A stretch of 64,000 bases of DNA from Arcuatula senhousia (GCA_963971305.1 OZ020305.1:6295001-6359000); one strand, 5' to 3'; shown: positions 47,244-59,581, counted from the stretch's first letter. A program made the numbers and translations. The notes: generated by a model not told the origin, from the sequence alone.

Positions 47244-47939
47244 GAGACATGTCTCGCCTGCCGCAACTGGACACAGTATAAAATGAAGTAAAATCTTCCT
47301 TAAACTGATGCTTAAGCAGCTGCATACCAAATAAAACTGCTTTATATAAAACACTCATTACACAAGTAAAAAGTTAAAAAGTGTAAAATCTCAAAGTCAG
47401 TAGACTGTGACTGCAGGATCATACAGATAAAATACTTTTGAAATTGATCTGTACTGATGCTAATGCAAGTGCATACCCAATATCAATGATGTACCATAAC
47501 TGCTTCATGTTAAACAGACGTAAGAAAAAAGATTAACCTCGGCCAAATCGGTGTAAAATTTCAAAGTCAGTAGACCGTGACTGCAGAAGCATACAGATGA
47601 AATGCCGTTGAAATTGATCTGTACTAATGCTAATGCAAGTACATACCCAATATCAATGGTGAACCATAACTGCTTCATGTTAAACAGACTTTAAGAAAAA
47701 CGGTCAACCTCGGCAAAATCAGTGTAAAATTTCAAAGTCAGTAGACCGTGACTGCAGGAGCATACAGGTGAAATCCTTTTAAAACTGATCTGTCATGTAC
47801 TGATGCTGATGCAACTGCATACCAAATATCAATGGTGTAACATAACTAGTTCACACAAAACAGACTTAAGCAAAAACTTTAACCAATTGTGGACGCCGCC
47901 GCCGCCGGAATCACCATACCTAAGTCTCGCCTTTGAGAC
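47244..47939 (-). mobile_element. Hairpin-headed element with three to four 170-bp cores, reverse orientation
   Basis: Read on the minus strand: the head hairpin GTCTCAAAGGCGAGAC (47924-47939), a GGC-trinucleotide run, then cores of 170-171 bp (CAAAGTCAGTAGA landmarks at 47392, 47562, 47733), with a GAGACATGTCTC palindrome at the far end (47244-47255). Head and trinucleotide run match the element at 59903-60480. Confidence 0.75.
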
Positions 47940-47959
47940 AAAAATCCAAGTTTAAGTTC

Positions 47960-48740
47960 AAAAGATGAAGCTGTAACTTACATTGTTTAGCACGGATGTA
48001 TAAACATACCAAGTTTTATTAACCCTAGCGATGTGAAGGTGCTTATTAACTTAACACTGAGATATGAATGGGTGTATAAACTTTCTTGTATTGAACTAAA
48101 CTGAAAAATCAAGGTCATGTTAAAAGATGGGAGTGCAACCGGTGATTACAAAGTGTTATTATTCATACAAAGTTTTGCCATTGCCCTTTCGGACTTTTGA
48201 CACTCGAATGCCCCATCGGCGCCTCTTTGCTCCTTTGATCAACTTATGACCGATAGATCATGAAATATGAAGGTAATCCTAAAACTTTAACGATAATTGC
48301 TATTCGAATATTTTTTTAAGTCACTCGAAAAAAACAAGGTCAAGCCATACCAAGTTTCATCAACCCAGGAGTATGATTTATAAGATAAATCTACCCCTTT
48401 GGTTTCAATATAACGTTCTTTATTAACGTTGTGACTGGTGTTGTTTTTTTTTTCACAAACACGCACTACTTACTCTTGCATAGTACCTGAGTTTACTTGT
48501 TTTCCACTAAGGTTTACCTTGCTAAAAGCAGTTCTAAGAGTTGTTATGAGTGTATGTTTTGATTTGTTGTTTTTGTTCATGTTGTATTTTATGTCTACTG
48601 ATTGTCTTGGTCTATTTCAATGCCTCATTGATACTCCTTTGTTTAGAGCTAAAATCTTAGCCTTTCACCTTTTGACAATAGTATCTCTAGATCCAAACAT
48701 AATACTGTAGGACTGTTTAAAAAAATGTGTGACTGGAACT
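47960..48740. other. Intergenic stretch
   Basis: AT-rich; the frame at 48438-48710 is hydrophobic and unrecognised. 48000-48390 contains phrases such as ACCAAGTTTTATTAACC and ATACCAAGTTTCATCAACCC, which hint at another decayed core repeat. Confidence 0.4.
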
Positions 48741-48751
48741 CAGCTGTTAAT

Positions 48752-48901
48752 CAGAGGCGGATCCAGAAATTCTGAAAAGAGGGGGCCCACTGACTGGCCT
48801 AAGAGGGGGCCCCGCTTTGGTCACGCTTCAATGATTTCCTATATATTCAACAAAATTTTTCCGCCAAAAGGGGCGGGCCCGGGCCCCCCTGGATCCGCCT
48901 A
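48752..48901. mobile_element. 150-bp MITE with about 7-bp target-site duplication
   Basis: The inverted ends are CAGAGGCGGATCCAG and CTGGATCCGCCTA, GC-rich inside (GGGGGCCC against GGGCCCCCC). TGTTAAT lies at 48745-48751 and again at 48902-48908. Size and ends would fit a hAT-type element with a 7-8 bp duplication. A decayed relative lies at 44282-44455. Confidence 0.78.
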
Positions 48902-49129
48902 TGTTAATGGACCAGTAAACATTAATGAAAACAATACTTATATGGTCCTAGTACTGGACTCAATTGAAGAAATATTAATTTGTCGAAGAACATACCAAAG
49001 GTGTGAAATTGACTGTGTATTTAAAATTTCAAAAATGTCAAAATCCTATTTAGGGTTCCACCTACTCCAAGTTCCTTAGCCATATTTGTTTTTTTTCAGT
49101 TGGCATATTTTGTTTTTATTGTTCTATGC

Positions 49130-49215
49130 TCTTCACATGCATATAGTGTTTTATAGGCATTTTCAATCTTTTGGGTAGAGTGCCTCTGATGAGTCTTAAT
49201 TGCACATAAGTTCAT
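49130..49215 (+). repeat. Dispersed repeat family R1, short fragment
   Basis: GTTCTATGCTCTTCACATGC, then CAATCTTTTGGGTAGAG and CCTCTGATGAGTCTTA match the R1 landmarks. The CG-rich end of the unit is missing. Confidence 0.7.
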
Positions 49216-52041
49216 AACTTTGTTTTAATCTTAATTGCTAATAATGGCATGATTAATAAGGTGATAATCAAAACAAAATTTGCTTTATTTAAGCACATAA
49301 ACATTTTCACTTCTTTTTTATAAATTAAAAAACAACATATGCCTAAAAAGTATGCATTTAAGACATTTAAATTATAAAATACATGTACCAACTTAATCAT
49401 CAAATAAATGCCTAAAATTCTTGTTTAAAATGCCTTTCTAAAATAAAACCAAAGTTTAGAATGTTGAATTAACCAAAAGCTTACAAAATGATTACTTCGA
49501 TAAACTACAAACATTTCATTTGTTCTCTACCAATATTGGTACTCACATACATCTAGAACTGGGGCATTTTTATCTCTAAACATAAGAGTCAAGTTTGGCA
49601 AATTCTTTTTCTCACAACAAGTTTAAAACAAAAAATAAATATGTTAGAATATACTGGTAACAGATTCAGATGGAAATGGGAAGATGAGAGAGTGGGCTGA
49701 ACTATTTATAAATATACTTGGAGGGTTAAGTTGATTTTTTTAATCCCTAAACCCCCCCCCCCTTCCCAATTAAGGTTGTTATTTTATAATTAGCACCAAC
49801 ACAAGTATAAAAGGACAAGCATGAAAGGTTTTATACGAGTTTAAACATCACATAACATTGTGAACTTTATAAATCTTTATAAATATAAATATTACATTGT
49901 CTAATATCAGCACTTCTTTGAACACAAACAAAATCTGAGATAAAATATAAAGGGTGGATACCTTACAAAGATTACTTCTAGAAAGTCATTATCATTGGAA
50001 TGTTAAAACTTAAAAACTTCCTGAAAAATCAGTTAATTACATGTACATGAAATAATTGTTTTGACAGACAAACAACAAAAGTGATCAAACATAAAACATA
50101 TAAAATAAATGGCATTTTTCTTAAGCTTAAAATGTGACAAAAACTAAACTTTATTTTACTGTCAAGATCACAGGATCATGTAAAAACCTATAGATCACAA
50201 GTTATTCTACAGTTTAATATTTATTTGATAATATACATGTTGTACATGTACATGTAGTACACAGCCCTTTTGAAAAATAACATTTTGGCAAGTCCATTTG
50301 GAGAAATAATTTTGCAACAATTAAAGTCTACGAAAAGCACATGCAAATGCAATTTCTGTGACAAATAATCTGAAGAACAATACATAGTCATTGTTTACTA
50401 AAAATTACCTATTTTTAGACACTACAACAAATCCTACTTGACGTCACGAAGGGAAATCCCCTCAGGAAATACTTCATGTTTTCAAAATATATGTACATGT
50501 ATATTATTTTTGGAAAATCTATTCTTTTTAAATTCTAGTCATTTTAAGCAAGTATTTTGAACTTTTTACTTAAAGTAAAATCATTCTTATTCTTTCAACA
50601 GAGTGCAAAATCTTTCAAAAATTACAAGAATATACAATGTATTTGTTTAACTTTGGTTCAATTTCTAAATACCTGAGAAAAAAAGGCAATAGGTAACCAA
50701 AAATATATAATTAAGTGCATATGTCTGAAGCTTTTATTCAGTTTAAAGGGCCCTTACTAGCAATACATGTACATTGCAACATTTATATAGGACACATTGT
50801 AGAAATGGGGCGAATGGGGCTAAGCCAATGAAAAAATCATAAAACAAATGGTTAAATTTTTACATACATGTAAGTACATCATAATCACTTTACATGTATA
50901 CGCAAGTACTGTACATACTGAAAAAATGCTGGAGTTTTTAACTAACTTTGTTCCTTATTATAAACAATTTGGCAAGTTATTTGTAATAAATAATTTTTTT
51001 TTATAAATATATAGAAATAGCAAAGGATATTATGACAGTGCATGTAGTATTTGTGGTATCATTGCAAGGTGAAATATGTTTTTTTATAGAAAAAAAATAA
51101 TAATGTACATGTACATAAAAAGTAACAGGTGGGATCATTTTCATATTAGAAGGTCAAAAATTTACATACATTTGTACTTCGGCTTCTTTCAGCACAGATT
51201 TTATATTAAAATAGGATGGTTTGCATGTGCAGTAATTCAATATACAATATAATTTCAGCTCTTTTAAAAAATGCTATGGAAATGACCTGTATCCATTAGG
51301 AATTCAAAATACACAAACAATGGTCATTGATATTAAAATTTTAACCCCAAATGAACCACCCTGCAATATTTCATCAACCTACAAAAACACATGTAGTCAT
51401 GTACACATTCATGCATTGTAACTCAGCAATTGAATCATCATGATGATGTGACTTGTACATTGTTGTAATAATAACTGTCTTTCTTCACATTCAGTAACTT
51501 TTGTTTGAGACATTTTTAAACATTTTTTTGCCAAGTGTGTTTTTTTTAAATACATATGCATGTACATTTTATGTACAAGCAATTACTTCATTTATGTACA
51601 TAAAAATAGAAAATATGATAAAAGCCTTGATTTGACCAGAAACCATACAACAACATAGAAAAAAAATGACAAAAGAATAATTAACATTTAACATTCACAT
51701 AAAATATCACACCAACTTTAAAGGACGTACTAGCTGACTTGACACATGATTTTATAATACAAACAAACATAAAAAACAATAAAAATGTAGGCCATAATCT
51801 ACATGATGTAAACAATTGTTTTTATAGGATAAAAAATGACAAAACTGCCTGTTTTGTTTACTAAAACACCTAATAAATTCTTTTACAATAGTTTTATCGT
51901 TTACCACTCTGACCAAGGATCACTAATTATATACTTCATCAAATGGTCATAAAATGTATGACAATAAATATTTGTGTACAAAGGAAACAGTAACATTAAC
52001 ATTAAGATCATTGAATTTTAATAATATGAAATGACCACAGC
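49216..52041. other. AT-rich stretch beyond LARP6, rich in ACATGTA palindromes
   Basis: No gene recognised. ACATGTACATGTA-type palindromes recur at about 50235, 50505, 50765, 50865, 51108, 51395 and 51555 (and in the LARP6 3' flank at about 52165 and 52325). This may be intergenic DNA or, if LARP6 has a very long 3' UTR, transcribed. A minus-strand AATAAA is present at 52042-52047, which favours an earlier end. Confidence 0.45.
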
Positions 52042-52811
52042 TTTATTATGATTGATGAGTTATTGCAACTAAAAACAGAATAAAAACATCTCTTATGGCT
52101 TACAGGCATTTAAGTACAGCATTAAGTATGAAAATTTGTAGAAATATACATTTAATTTACGTGTACATGTACATGTATGCATGCAAGAACACTCACTGTT
52201 GTGCTATAACAAGACTTAATGTATTAAGGAATGTTTTTGTTACAAATTGGAAAATAATTGCAGTGATTGAACACAAGAAAATAACATACAATCAACAATG
52301 CCACAAGAATGAAAAATTCCTATACATGTACATGTATTTTTCTTCACCGTGCATACTCTGTATACCGGTATTGTGCATGTACTCTAGCACCAAATATTTT
52401 TTCAAAGAAAGCATCAACAGACAAAAAACTACTATTTTTACCTTTATGCAAAAAATTAGGAATCTTCATGTACATGCATTTCTTTGCTGCTTTACAATGT
52501 ACATAAAAAAATGTACAGCTAGAAAGAGAAACAGCTACAATTCAAGTCTAATCTCTGTAACAAACAACATCACATACATACTTTTCTTTATAATTCTCAT
52601 GAAAAAGATAATTTTTCTTTACAAAAAAAAGCAACAAGTTTAACATGGAATACTATAGCTACATGTACAATGTACATTAGTAAACCAATATTTAGAGTAA
52701 GGAAGTTCTACAAAATGTATCACAATAGACAGATAGCCTAGGCAAAGACAACAGTTACAAGTAATGATATTTTTTGTTGTTGCAAAATTTACAAATTGAC
52801 ATAAAATATGA
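52042..52811 (-). other. Probable 3' UTR of LARP6
   Basis: About 770 bp between the LARP6 stop codon and a minus-strand AATAAA (plus-strand TTTATT at 52042-52047). Frames on the plus strand here (52095-52643) are AT-driven, rich in rare-looking Cys/Tyr/Met runs, and unsupported. The polyadenylation choice is inference. Confidence 0.4.
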
Positions 52812-54257
52812 CTATGAAAAAGTACTACTTCTTGGTTTCCCACGACCTAAGTGGAAACCAATTGTACCATCTGGTCCTTTTGGTTGGCGAATGACACCTT
52901 CCATGTTGTGCATGCGTTTAGGTCCATCTCCTGTTGCCAATGGACTTTTCTCTTGACCAGCTTTCATCATTCTTCTTCTTAACCATGGACTAGACGGGCT
53001 GCCTTCACCCCCTGATGAATAGTCATTATTGTTATACTGTTTACGACTTGACTCTGGGCTACTTCGTGGACTGTGACGTGGGCTAACACCAGTACTGTGA
53101 CTATCATCAGCTAATGGAGATTTTCCATGTTGAAATTTATGTCTGGACATTCTTGGACTTGTTATAGGGCTTGAGCGTGGACTAGACCTTGGAGAAGCAT
53201 TAGGACTTAGTCTATTTGCATTCACTTCTAAATGATTGGGTGCTGGACTCAATGACTTCTGATATTGTTTTTGATTACGGTTAGATTGCTCAACTTCTGA
53301 TCCACTGCTGTAACAAGATGAGTCATTTAATTCATCAAGCCTATTTTTCTTTCTCTTCTCTCGTCTTTTCTTTTGTTTCTTGGGGTCTCCACCTGATTCC
53401 TCATCATTATCCTTCCCATTAGAATCAGCATGCTTTTTATCCTTCTTTTTCTGAGAAGAGAGAAGGACAACTCTCATCCCTTTTCTCCAATCATCATTGT
53501 TACTCAAAGTTTCAACAGCAGTCTTTGCACTATCATGTTGTTCAAACTCAACTACTGCACATGTTGTAGTTCCAATTTCTGGATGTTTGTTGGCATGTTT
53601 TTTAACATCTTGGGGGATTGACTTTCCTGGTCGTAAAATTCTTATCAATGAAACATCGCCACACTTCTTAAATATTTCAGCAACATTTTCGATTGTTGGA
53701 TTTTCCATAGGCAAATTTATAACAACAACTGATCTTGATGGTGTGGTTTCATCAAATTCTGGTAGAGGGTCTTTTCTACGGACTTTACGACCTTCCTCGT
53801 TTACCTCTAGCTTGTCAGAATGATTAAGACTATAGGCAACAACTCTGTAGTCCTTTGTTAGAGATTTCATTCTTTTGAATGATGTAATAAGCTTTATACT
53901 GACATAACCTTGTTTATTTCTCCTAACATGTTTAAGTAGAAAGGCATCCTTTAGAATGTTAGCATCTGAGAAATAGAATTCTACTTGAGCAATGATTTTA
54001 TCACGAAGTTCTTCGTTTGGTGGGATAAATTCAGGTTCTGGTGACTTAGAACGGTCGTTATCAGAGGCATTGCGACTTCCCCCTTCCTCCTCACTAGTGT
54101 AAATACTACTGTTGGCATCGTCAGTCACTTTCAACTGGTCTAAACGTATGTTTGCTGCAACGGCCACGTTTTCTTCACAATTTTGTCCATCTGGTGAAGA
54201 AACAAGCCTTTCCTCGTGAATTTCGGGGATGTTTGGACTCACAGAATTGCTAGCCAT
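52812..54257 (-). CDS. LARP6: La-related protein 6 (LARP6), intronless coding region
   Basis: 481 codons without interruption. Residues 79-165 form the La motif, with EELRDKIIAQVEFYFSDAN and the QGYVSIKLITSFKRMKSLT block. Residues 175-268 form an RRM-type domain (VVVINLP at its start). A basic nuclear-localisation-like stretch (KKQKKRREKRKK) spans 292-306. Residues 340-440 are Ser-Pro/Ser-Ser-Pro rich and probably phosphorylated and disordered. The C-terminal SUZ-C/LSA motif reads VIRQPKGPDGTIGFHLGRG (455-473), close to the family consensus. Known role: LARP6 proteins bind specific mRNAs (in vertebrates the collagen mRNA 5' stem-loop) and act in translation and mRNA localisation; the target in molluscs is not shown here. 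Length is near that of vertebrate LARP6. The start ATG is the first in frame and lies in a fair context (CCAATATGG). A single coding exon does not exclude a 5'-UTR intron. Confidence 0.96.
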   Translation of the reverse strand: MASNSVSPNIPEIHEERLVSSPDGQNCEENVAVAANIRLDQLKVTDDANSSIYTSEEEGGSRNASDNDRSKSPEPEFIPPNEELRDKIIAQVEFYFSDANILKDAFLLKHVRRNKQGYVSIKLITSFKRMKSLTKDYRVVAYSLNHSDKLEVNEEGRKVRRKDPLPEFDETTPSRSVVVINLPMENPTIENVAEIFKKCGDVSLIRILRPGKSIPQDVKKHANKHPEIGTTTCAVVEFEQHDSAKTAVETLSNNDDWRKGMRVVLLSSQKKKDKKHADSNGKDNDEESGGDPKKQKKRREKRKKNRLDELNDSSCYSSGSEVEQSNRNQKQYQKSLSPAPNHLEVNANRLSPNASPRSSPRSSPITSPRMSRHKFQHGKSPLADDSHSTGVSPRHSPRSSPESSRKQYNNNDYSSGGEGSPSSPWLRRRMMKAGQEKSPLATGDGPKRMHNMEGVIRQPKGPDGTIGFHLGRGKPRSSTFS

Positions 54258-54890
54258 ATTGGATTCACTGTACCTAACCTTGATTAATGTTTTAAAGAAG
54301 TAAATACATGAATCAAACGGTAATTTTCTGTGGGTTTTACAGACCAGTTGACCTCCGTGACAACATTTCCTAAGTGGGAAAGCACCTGTCTATGACAAAA
54401 CCTTACCAACAATCCCGAGCTCACATTAAAGACAACATGCGTCACAATCATATAGAAATGAAGTATATTATCTTTTTGTAAAAGACAAAATAATAATTTA
54501 TTTTTTCACATTAATTACATATTTTTTGTAATTTTTCAATTTATCATACCCCCGTTTGTTGTCAAACATTTTTCAGAGATAAGATTCTTGAATTTAGACT
54601 ATTTTAATTTATAACTTCCGGTATTTTTTACATAGCTATTTTCTTCGATAAACTTTGTTTGACGGTAATTCAAAAAAACGCGCATGGATATACGAAGTAA
54701 CATATTTTAGAAAACTTGTCCGTTTAAACAGGATTTATCTGGGATTAGAATAATGTTATCTTATTCTAGGCTAAAACCTAGAAAAATAAAAAGTGTTTTC
54801 CTTAGTTTAGATTTCTATGTCTAAATTAATATTATAATTAAACTGGCTACGATTACCTGGATTTACGTGGAAAAGTAACAATAATAACAA
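54258..54890. other. LARP6 5' region
   Basis: Contains the likely 5' UTR and promoter of LARP6; no TATA box or clear initiator was identified. A possible minus-strand 5' splice site (GTTG|GTAAGG) lies near 54405, which would allow a 5'-UTR intron. Confidence 0.3.
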
Positions 54891-54894
54891 AATT

Positions 54895-55284
54895 ATTGTT
54901 ACCTGACGCCATAGGTCAAAGTAAAATGAAAATCGTGTCACGGATGCGGACCTGTTCAGTTTATGAAAGTAATACATGTACTAATATTTTTCCATATTGT
55001 TACCGCTCATTATTGTCAGGGATGTTTTGGACATCCCTGTTATTGTTACCTGAAATGTATTTACTTACAGCGATTTAAAAAAATATATTTACAAGCCTAG
55101 TATAATACACATAAACAATACTAAAACAATAATAAAATTTAATTTATTTTTTATACGTAGTGAGCTTTTTTTTAACCTAGGCAAAACAGAAATAAGAAAA
55201 TATGTATTGTTACTTCCATTAGAACAGGTCCGCGTCAGTTACACGGTATTCCGTAAGTCCGTCCTTCCGGTGTCAGGTAACAAT
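54895..55284. mobile_element. About 390-bp inverted-repeat element upstream of LARP6
   Basis: Inverted ends share ATTGTTACCTGAC and, further in, GCGGACCTGTTC (54945-54960 against the complement at 55225-55240). Another ATTGTTACCTGA lies at about 55036 after a hairpin AGGGATGT...ACATCCCT. No target-site duplication was fixed. Confidence 0.65.
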
Positions 55285-55511
55285 ATTTTTTTTCTTTTTG
55301 TCACTTTTCTAGGTAATAGTATCCAGTGCCTATTATAAAATTCTTTTCTTTGAATTTGTTGGAAGATCATCGGTGTATTATCAGGTGCAATTTCCTGAAA
55401 ATATTGTTTGTCTTCTGTGACTCTATTACAGCTAAAAGCAAACAATTTTTGGCCTAAATATTTAGTTTTTCCAAATCCAATTAACTACCGGTCTTCCAAT
55501 TTTTGACTTTT

Positions 55512-55643
55512 AGCGTGTCTGATGAAGGTTAATCAAGAAAAGCGCTTCACACGTAGTGTAATTTTGCTTTTGAATCTAATGATGTATAAATATTTTGTCA
55601 ATGTGTGGATCGTGTCTTTTTGGCACATATTCCATATTCTTTC
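55512..55643 (+). repeat. Dispersed repeat R2, second copy
   Basis: Matches 31255-31370 in the same orientation, with a short internal length difference. Confidence 0.85.
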
Positions 55644-55779
55644 TTTTTTAGAAATATTTTGCTTTGATGGTTTTTCTCCTTTGAAGTCTACCAAAAAATA
55701 TGAAACCAAGTTCACTGTTGCATCTGGTCAGCTATAGTCGACTGTATTCTAAGATAATCAAGTCTTCTCATGTAATGCC

Positions 55780-56110
55780 TGAAGGCTCCGGAAGTTAAAC
55801 TCCACCAGCAGTGCTAACCTTCACGTGTGTTCGAAATACAAATGACAACAAAGTTCCAGACAATAAATTTTGCTACGCCTGACGCGCGTTTCGTCTATTC
55901 AAGACTCATCAGAGGCGCTCTACCAAAAATATTGAAAATGCCAAACACTGTATGAATATGAAGAGCATAGAACAGTATAACCAAAAATACCAAACTGGGG
56001 AACCAAATTATTACTAAGATATTCAACCTATGTCTGGGGTAGGAAGAACCTTAGGGTTTAGACAATTTTGAAATTTAGACGGACAATTTAAAGCTTTGAT
56101 GTATTACTTC
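55780..56110 (-). repeat. Dispersed repeat family R1, near-complete minus-strand copy
   Basis: The reverse complement of the unit at 26845-27195, including TACGCCTGACGCGCGTTTCG and AAGACTCATCAGAGGCGCTC. It runs to the AATTTTGAAATTTAGACGG segment. Confidence 0.85.
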
Positions 56111-57060
56111 AAGTTAAGTAACATTTGAATCAACATTCATGTCAGGGACAATGGATAACTTTTTTACTTCAACTTTTTTGCATATAAAGGGATATTTCAA
56201 GATAAACATAAATGTTTCTTCTTATTTGTATTTTAAGCAAATTTCAAACATTGATATGGTTAAAAAATATCGTTGCATATCGATATATGCGATTTTTTTT
56301 TTGATTTTTTTTTCTTGCTACAAAATACCCCGGTAAACTGTATGGTATTCAGCTTTTATTACTGTTATTTGACAGTTTAAGCGGGACTAACTTTTAAGTG
56401 CGTGTCGTTGTTTTATTTATTTATTTGGATTGATTTATTCTTTATATTTTATTAAATTGCGTCAGGCAATGCAAAAAGGAACGTAAGGTCCGTTCACACA
56501 TGAAATATGGAATAAGCCAATTATAAATTAAATTATTTGAGGTCAGAGGTTAAGCACAAAGGTACAAAAAATTATTAAAACCACCACTATGTAGTATAAT
56601 TCATGAAATACAAATGTACGGTGTAAACGCAAGTGTTGTATATTTTATTGAAATATACATGTATGACTTGATGTACAGTGTAAACGGGCCTTTAGACCAG
56701 CATGTTTAGATTTTGGCGATTTTTAAAGATTAATTCTAATAAGAATTTAAGAAACAAAAAAGTATCCTTATCTTTACTGAAGACAAACTTCAAATGTTAC
56801 AAGTTTTGAAAAAAAAAATGTAAGGGGGGAATTATGAACCTTGTCTAATGAGTTTTGATTCCTTAGAAAATGGAGTTGCAAATGTAGCCACGATCCTTAT
56901 TAAAATATATAGATAAATAAAATAAAAAGACATTACGGCTATTACGAAATTATTGCTTAATTTCTTAGAGTCCCTTGTCTTTGGTGGTGCTTATAAGATA
57001 TCCTATATTTCTGTTAATTCATAGTTTGGCGTACATGCAGTTTTATTCGCCTTTTTTTGT
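56111..57060. other. AT-rich intergenic stretch, nothing recognisable
   Basis: No gene, RNA gene or repeat family recognised. Confidence 0.55.
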
Positions 57061-57062
57061 TG

Positions 57063-57330
57063 AAAATTGGGACCCGGGTGGCGAATATGCCCACAGCAGA
57101 GCCTAGCTTGTCGTAAGAGGCGACTAAGGGTATTGGGATTCTGACGTCGGCTCAGCCCACAGCGCGACTAACTTGTGTGTATCAAAGGTGGCTGAATAGG
57201 GTTGTCCTCGTCCGCACGGGTTGTGAGGCCTATAATAGGGAACCCCTGACCGGTGACCAAAGTGGGCCAACGTGTGTGATGAGTGCCACGCTTCATGCAC
57301 GTAAAAAATCACTTTGTGGACCACCAAATA
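57063..57330. repeat. GC-rich island, possible SINE-like or other dispersed element
   Basis: About 270 bp of much higher GC than its surroundings, with TTGTCGTAAGAGGCGACTAA, a self-complementary stem (GTCG...CGAC) near 57111-57125. No clear A and B boxes of an RNA polymerase III promoter could be confirmed. The two overlapping open frames (one per strand) have no recognisable domain. Confidence 0.35.
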
Positions 57331-59300
57331 GGCTAAATTTTCTGCCCCTACCCACTTCTTCCCTTTTTCCTGTGTGTTTTTTTAAAGTTGCTGTTTCCTT
57401 TGTTTCCCACCCCACCCCATGTTTCATATCATTATCATAATCATTTCATGTTTATTTTAACAATCATTCATGTTCATCGCCTTCAAATACCGGTAACCTA
57501 TAAAGTGTTGCGAGGGCCTAAAACTTGAGTCATATATGTACATGTATATTTTTAAACAAAAGTTAAGCGTTGATTTGTTCAGAGCTCTTTATTAGTTAAG
57601 GTAAGAATGGATTAGGGTATGCTCCGCACAATGTCACACCTTACATGCAGTGTCTTGTGTAGCATGTTCCTTTTTTCATTTAGAAGTATGGAACTCTCAA
57701 ACAGTTCTCAGAAAATGTACATTTATATATATATACTCTAATTGATGGAGGTAGACGGAAGTACATGCGGAATAATTGTACACGACACAACCTCCATACA
57801 TTTATAATTTGAGAGTTATATATACAAGTGACATTTTTTGAAAACTAGAAAAGAAAATTGCATCAATATCAGGCAATGATATATTTTCAGTCATTAAAAA
57901 CATTAATAAGACAAGATAATCTTTGAACAAAATTAAAAACTCCGGGTTCAAAACGTAGCCAAAAATGAACAATCATTAACATTATAGATTAACAAGATAT
58001 AAAATTATACTATATTATCGTATGATATACTTATTATGCGTGGCAAACATTATTTGACACTGTAATTAACTATTTATTTTTTTTATAAAATTCATGGTTA
58101 AATCCTTTAAAAGTTGAAACTCGAAAATAAATAATTTTGGTGTTATAGATATCAATTCTATACAAAGGAACACATGTTGATAATTAACACTTATCCTTAT
58201 TTAAACATTTTCACAAAGACATGGTGCCCCTCGCTGTTATTTATTATCGCCAATTAGCAAATAATCAACTGATCTAGTCCGAGAAAGTATAAAACAAAAA
58301 TGGCTAAATTTTAACTTAAATTTGACAGAAAAAAAATAAAGTTTAAACTATTTTTGATGATACCTATAGAAAATTTAACATTTGAAGCATTTTTTGGTAC
58401 GTAGGGGTAAGATTTCCGTTGAGAAATAAAGTGACGGCGATTTTTTAAACTAGAGCCGTTTTACCATTTTTAGACTAGTTTATATAGAATTCTATTGGAA
58501 AATAACGTAATTTTTTCACCAATTTTCAACCAAAAAATGACAGAAAATGTATTTACTTTAAACTAATATACGATATACCGCACGAAAGATAAATGTATAA
58601 GGTATTTAGTCAGACGTAGGGCTAAGGTTTTATGGGATTAGTTACTTGTCAATTGAAGAAAGTATAGGGACTGTCAAAATTTTTCCATTACGTTCTATTG
58701 TAATCAGTTGATGGTGAATGGTGTCCCCCCTATGATGACAAAATAATTGGAATCAATTAAAGTTGTCCACCATTCTTGAGTATGCGGGTTACAGCTGAAA
58801 AGGTTGAAAGATATTGTGTGGCTGTAACCTTCTGTCCTACTTACACTCAAGTAAAGCGGTCCGGGTTCACGTGAAAATGCATTTGGTGTCGTTTCCTTAC
58901 ACTCTACATTATAAGTTGATCCGCCAAATTTGATAATTCCTCGGTGCCTACGCGGCACCAGAAAAAAATGAAGATATGACGCCAAAAAAAACAAAAAAAA
59001 AAACACAATAAATAAGTTTACAAAAAGACCGTGAAAGAAGAGATGCCACTATGATTTACTTCTCAATCAACGGGTCTGGAGTTTTCAAGCTTCCAAAGCC
59101 GGCCGAGGTGGTCCCATGGTCGAGGACACCACTAACATAGCTCTAGTCCATCAATCGACATTCTAGGCAAATGCGGATATTCTAATAAGTAACTACCCGT
59201 AAATAGCTACCAGATGCAACAGTGACCCTTTTTTTTTCCGTTGACCCACGTGGGTATTATAGCGTAGGGGTCGATATTTTTAGGTCGATATTAATGACCT
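57331..59300. other. Intergenic stretch with small inverted repeats
   Basis: An imperfect inverted repeat surrounds 57690-57845 (AACTCTCAAA... against TTTGAGAGTT, with GGAGGT/ACCTCC in the centre). A minus-strand frame at 58704-59006 is unrecognised. No gene is supported. Confidence 0.45.
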
Positions 59301-59310
59301 GAATTCAAGC

Positions 59311-59581
59311 CTTTGTGGGAAAAACTGCTAGAAAATGGTATGATCTAAGAAACAAAAATCTTGAAGCGAAACCATGGAAACTTTGTACCTATCTCAGAGC
59401 AAAAGATCATTTTGGACTTCGAAATTATTTAAAGTGTATTAATTATATTATTCAAAGAAAAGCTTTTTGTAAATTTAGAATTTCACCATTGCATTATGGC
59501 GGAACCAATATATTCCAAGAGCAGAGCAGATATTGTAAAAAATGTGTTATTTATATAAGAATAAGATTTATTAACCAGTGA
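59311..59581 (+). pseudogene. LINE remnant, C-terminal segment
   Basis: The plus-strand frame contains AKDHFGLRNYL, then QRKAFCKFRISPLHYGGTN and RYCKKC. The order of an acidic/basic helix, an R-x-K-x-x-x-x-F-R-I-S-x-L box and C-x2-C matches the C-terminal part of invertebrate non-LTR reverse transcriptases. The second half of the zinc knuckle is missing and there is no polymerase domain. Confidence 0.55.

Noticed and set aside
52095..52643. 182-codon plus-strand frame next to LARP6
   Set aside because: AT-rich, with irregular Cys/Tyr/Met-rich composition; better explained as antisense of the LARP6 3' UTR.
53430..53823. Plus-strand frames opposite LARP6
   Set aside because: Antisense shadows of the LARP6 coding region.
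57124..57440. Overlapping opposite frames in the GC-rich island as genes
   Set aside because: Open frames are expected in short GC-rich DNA; no domain recognised.
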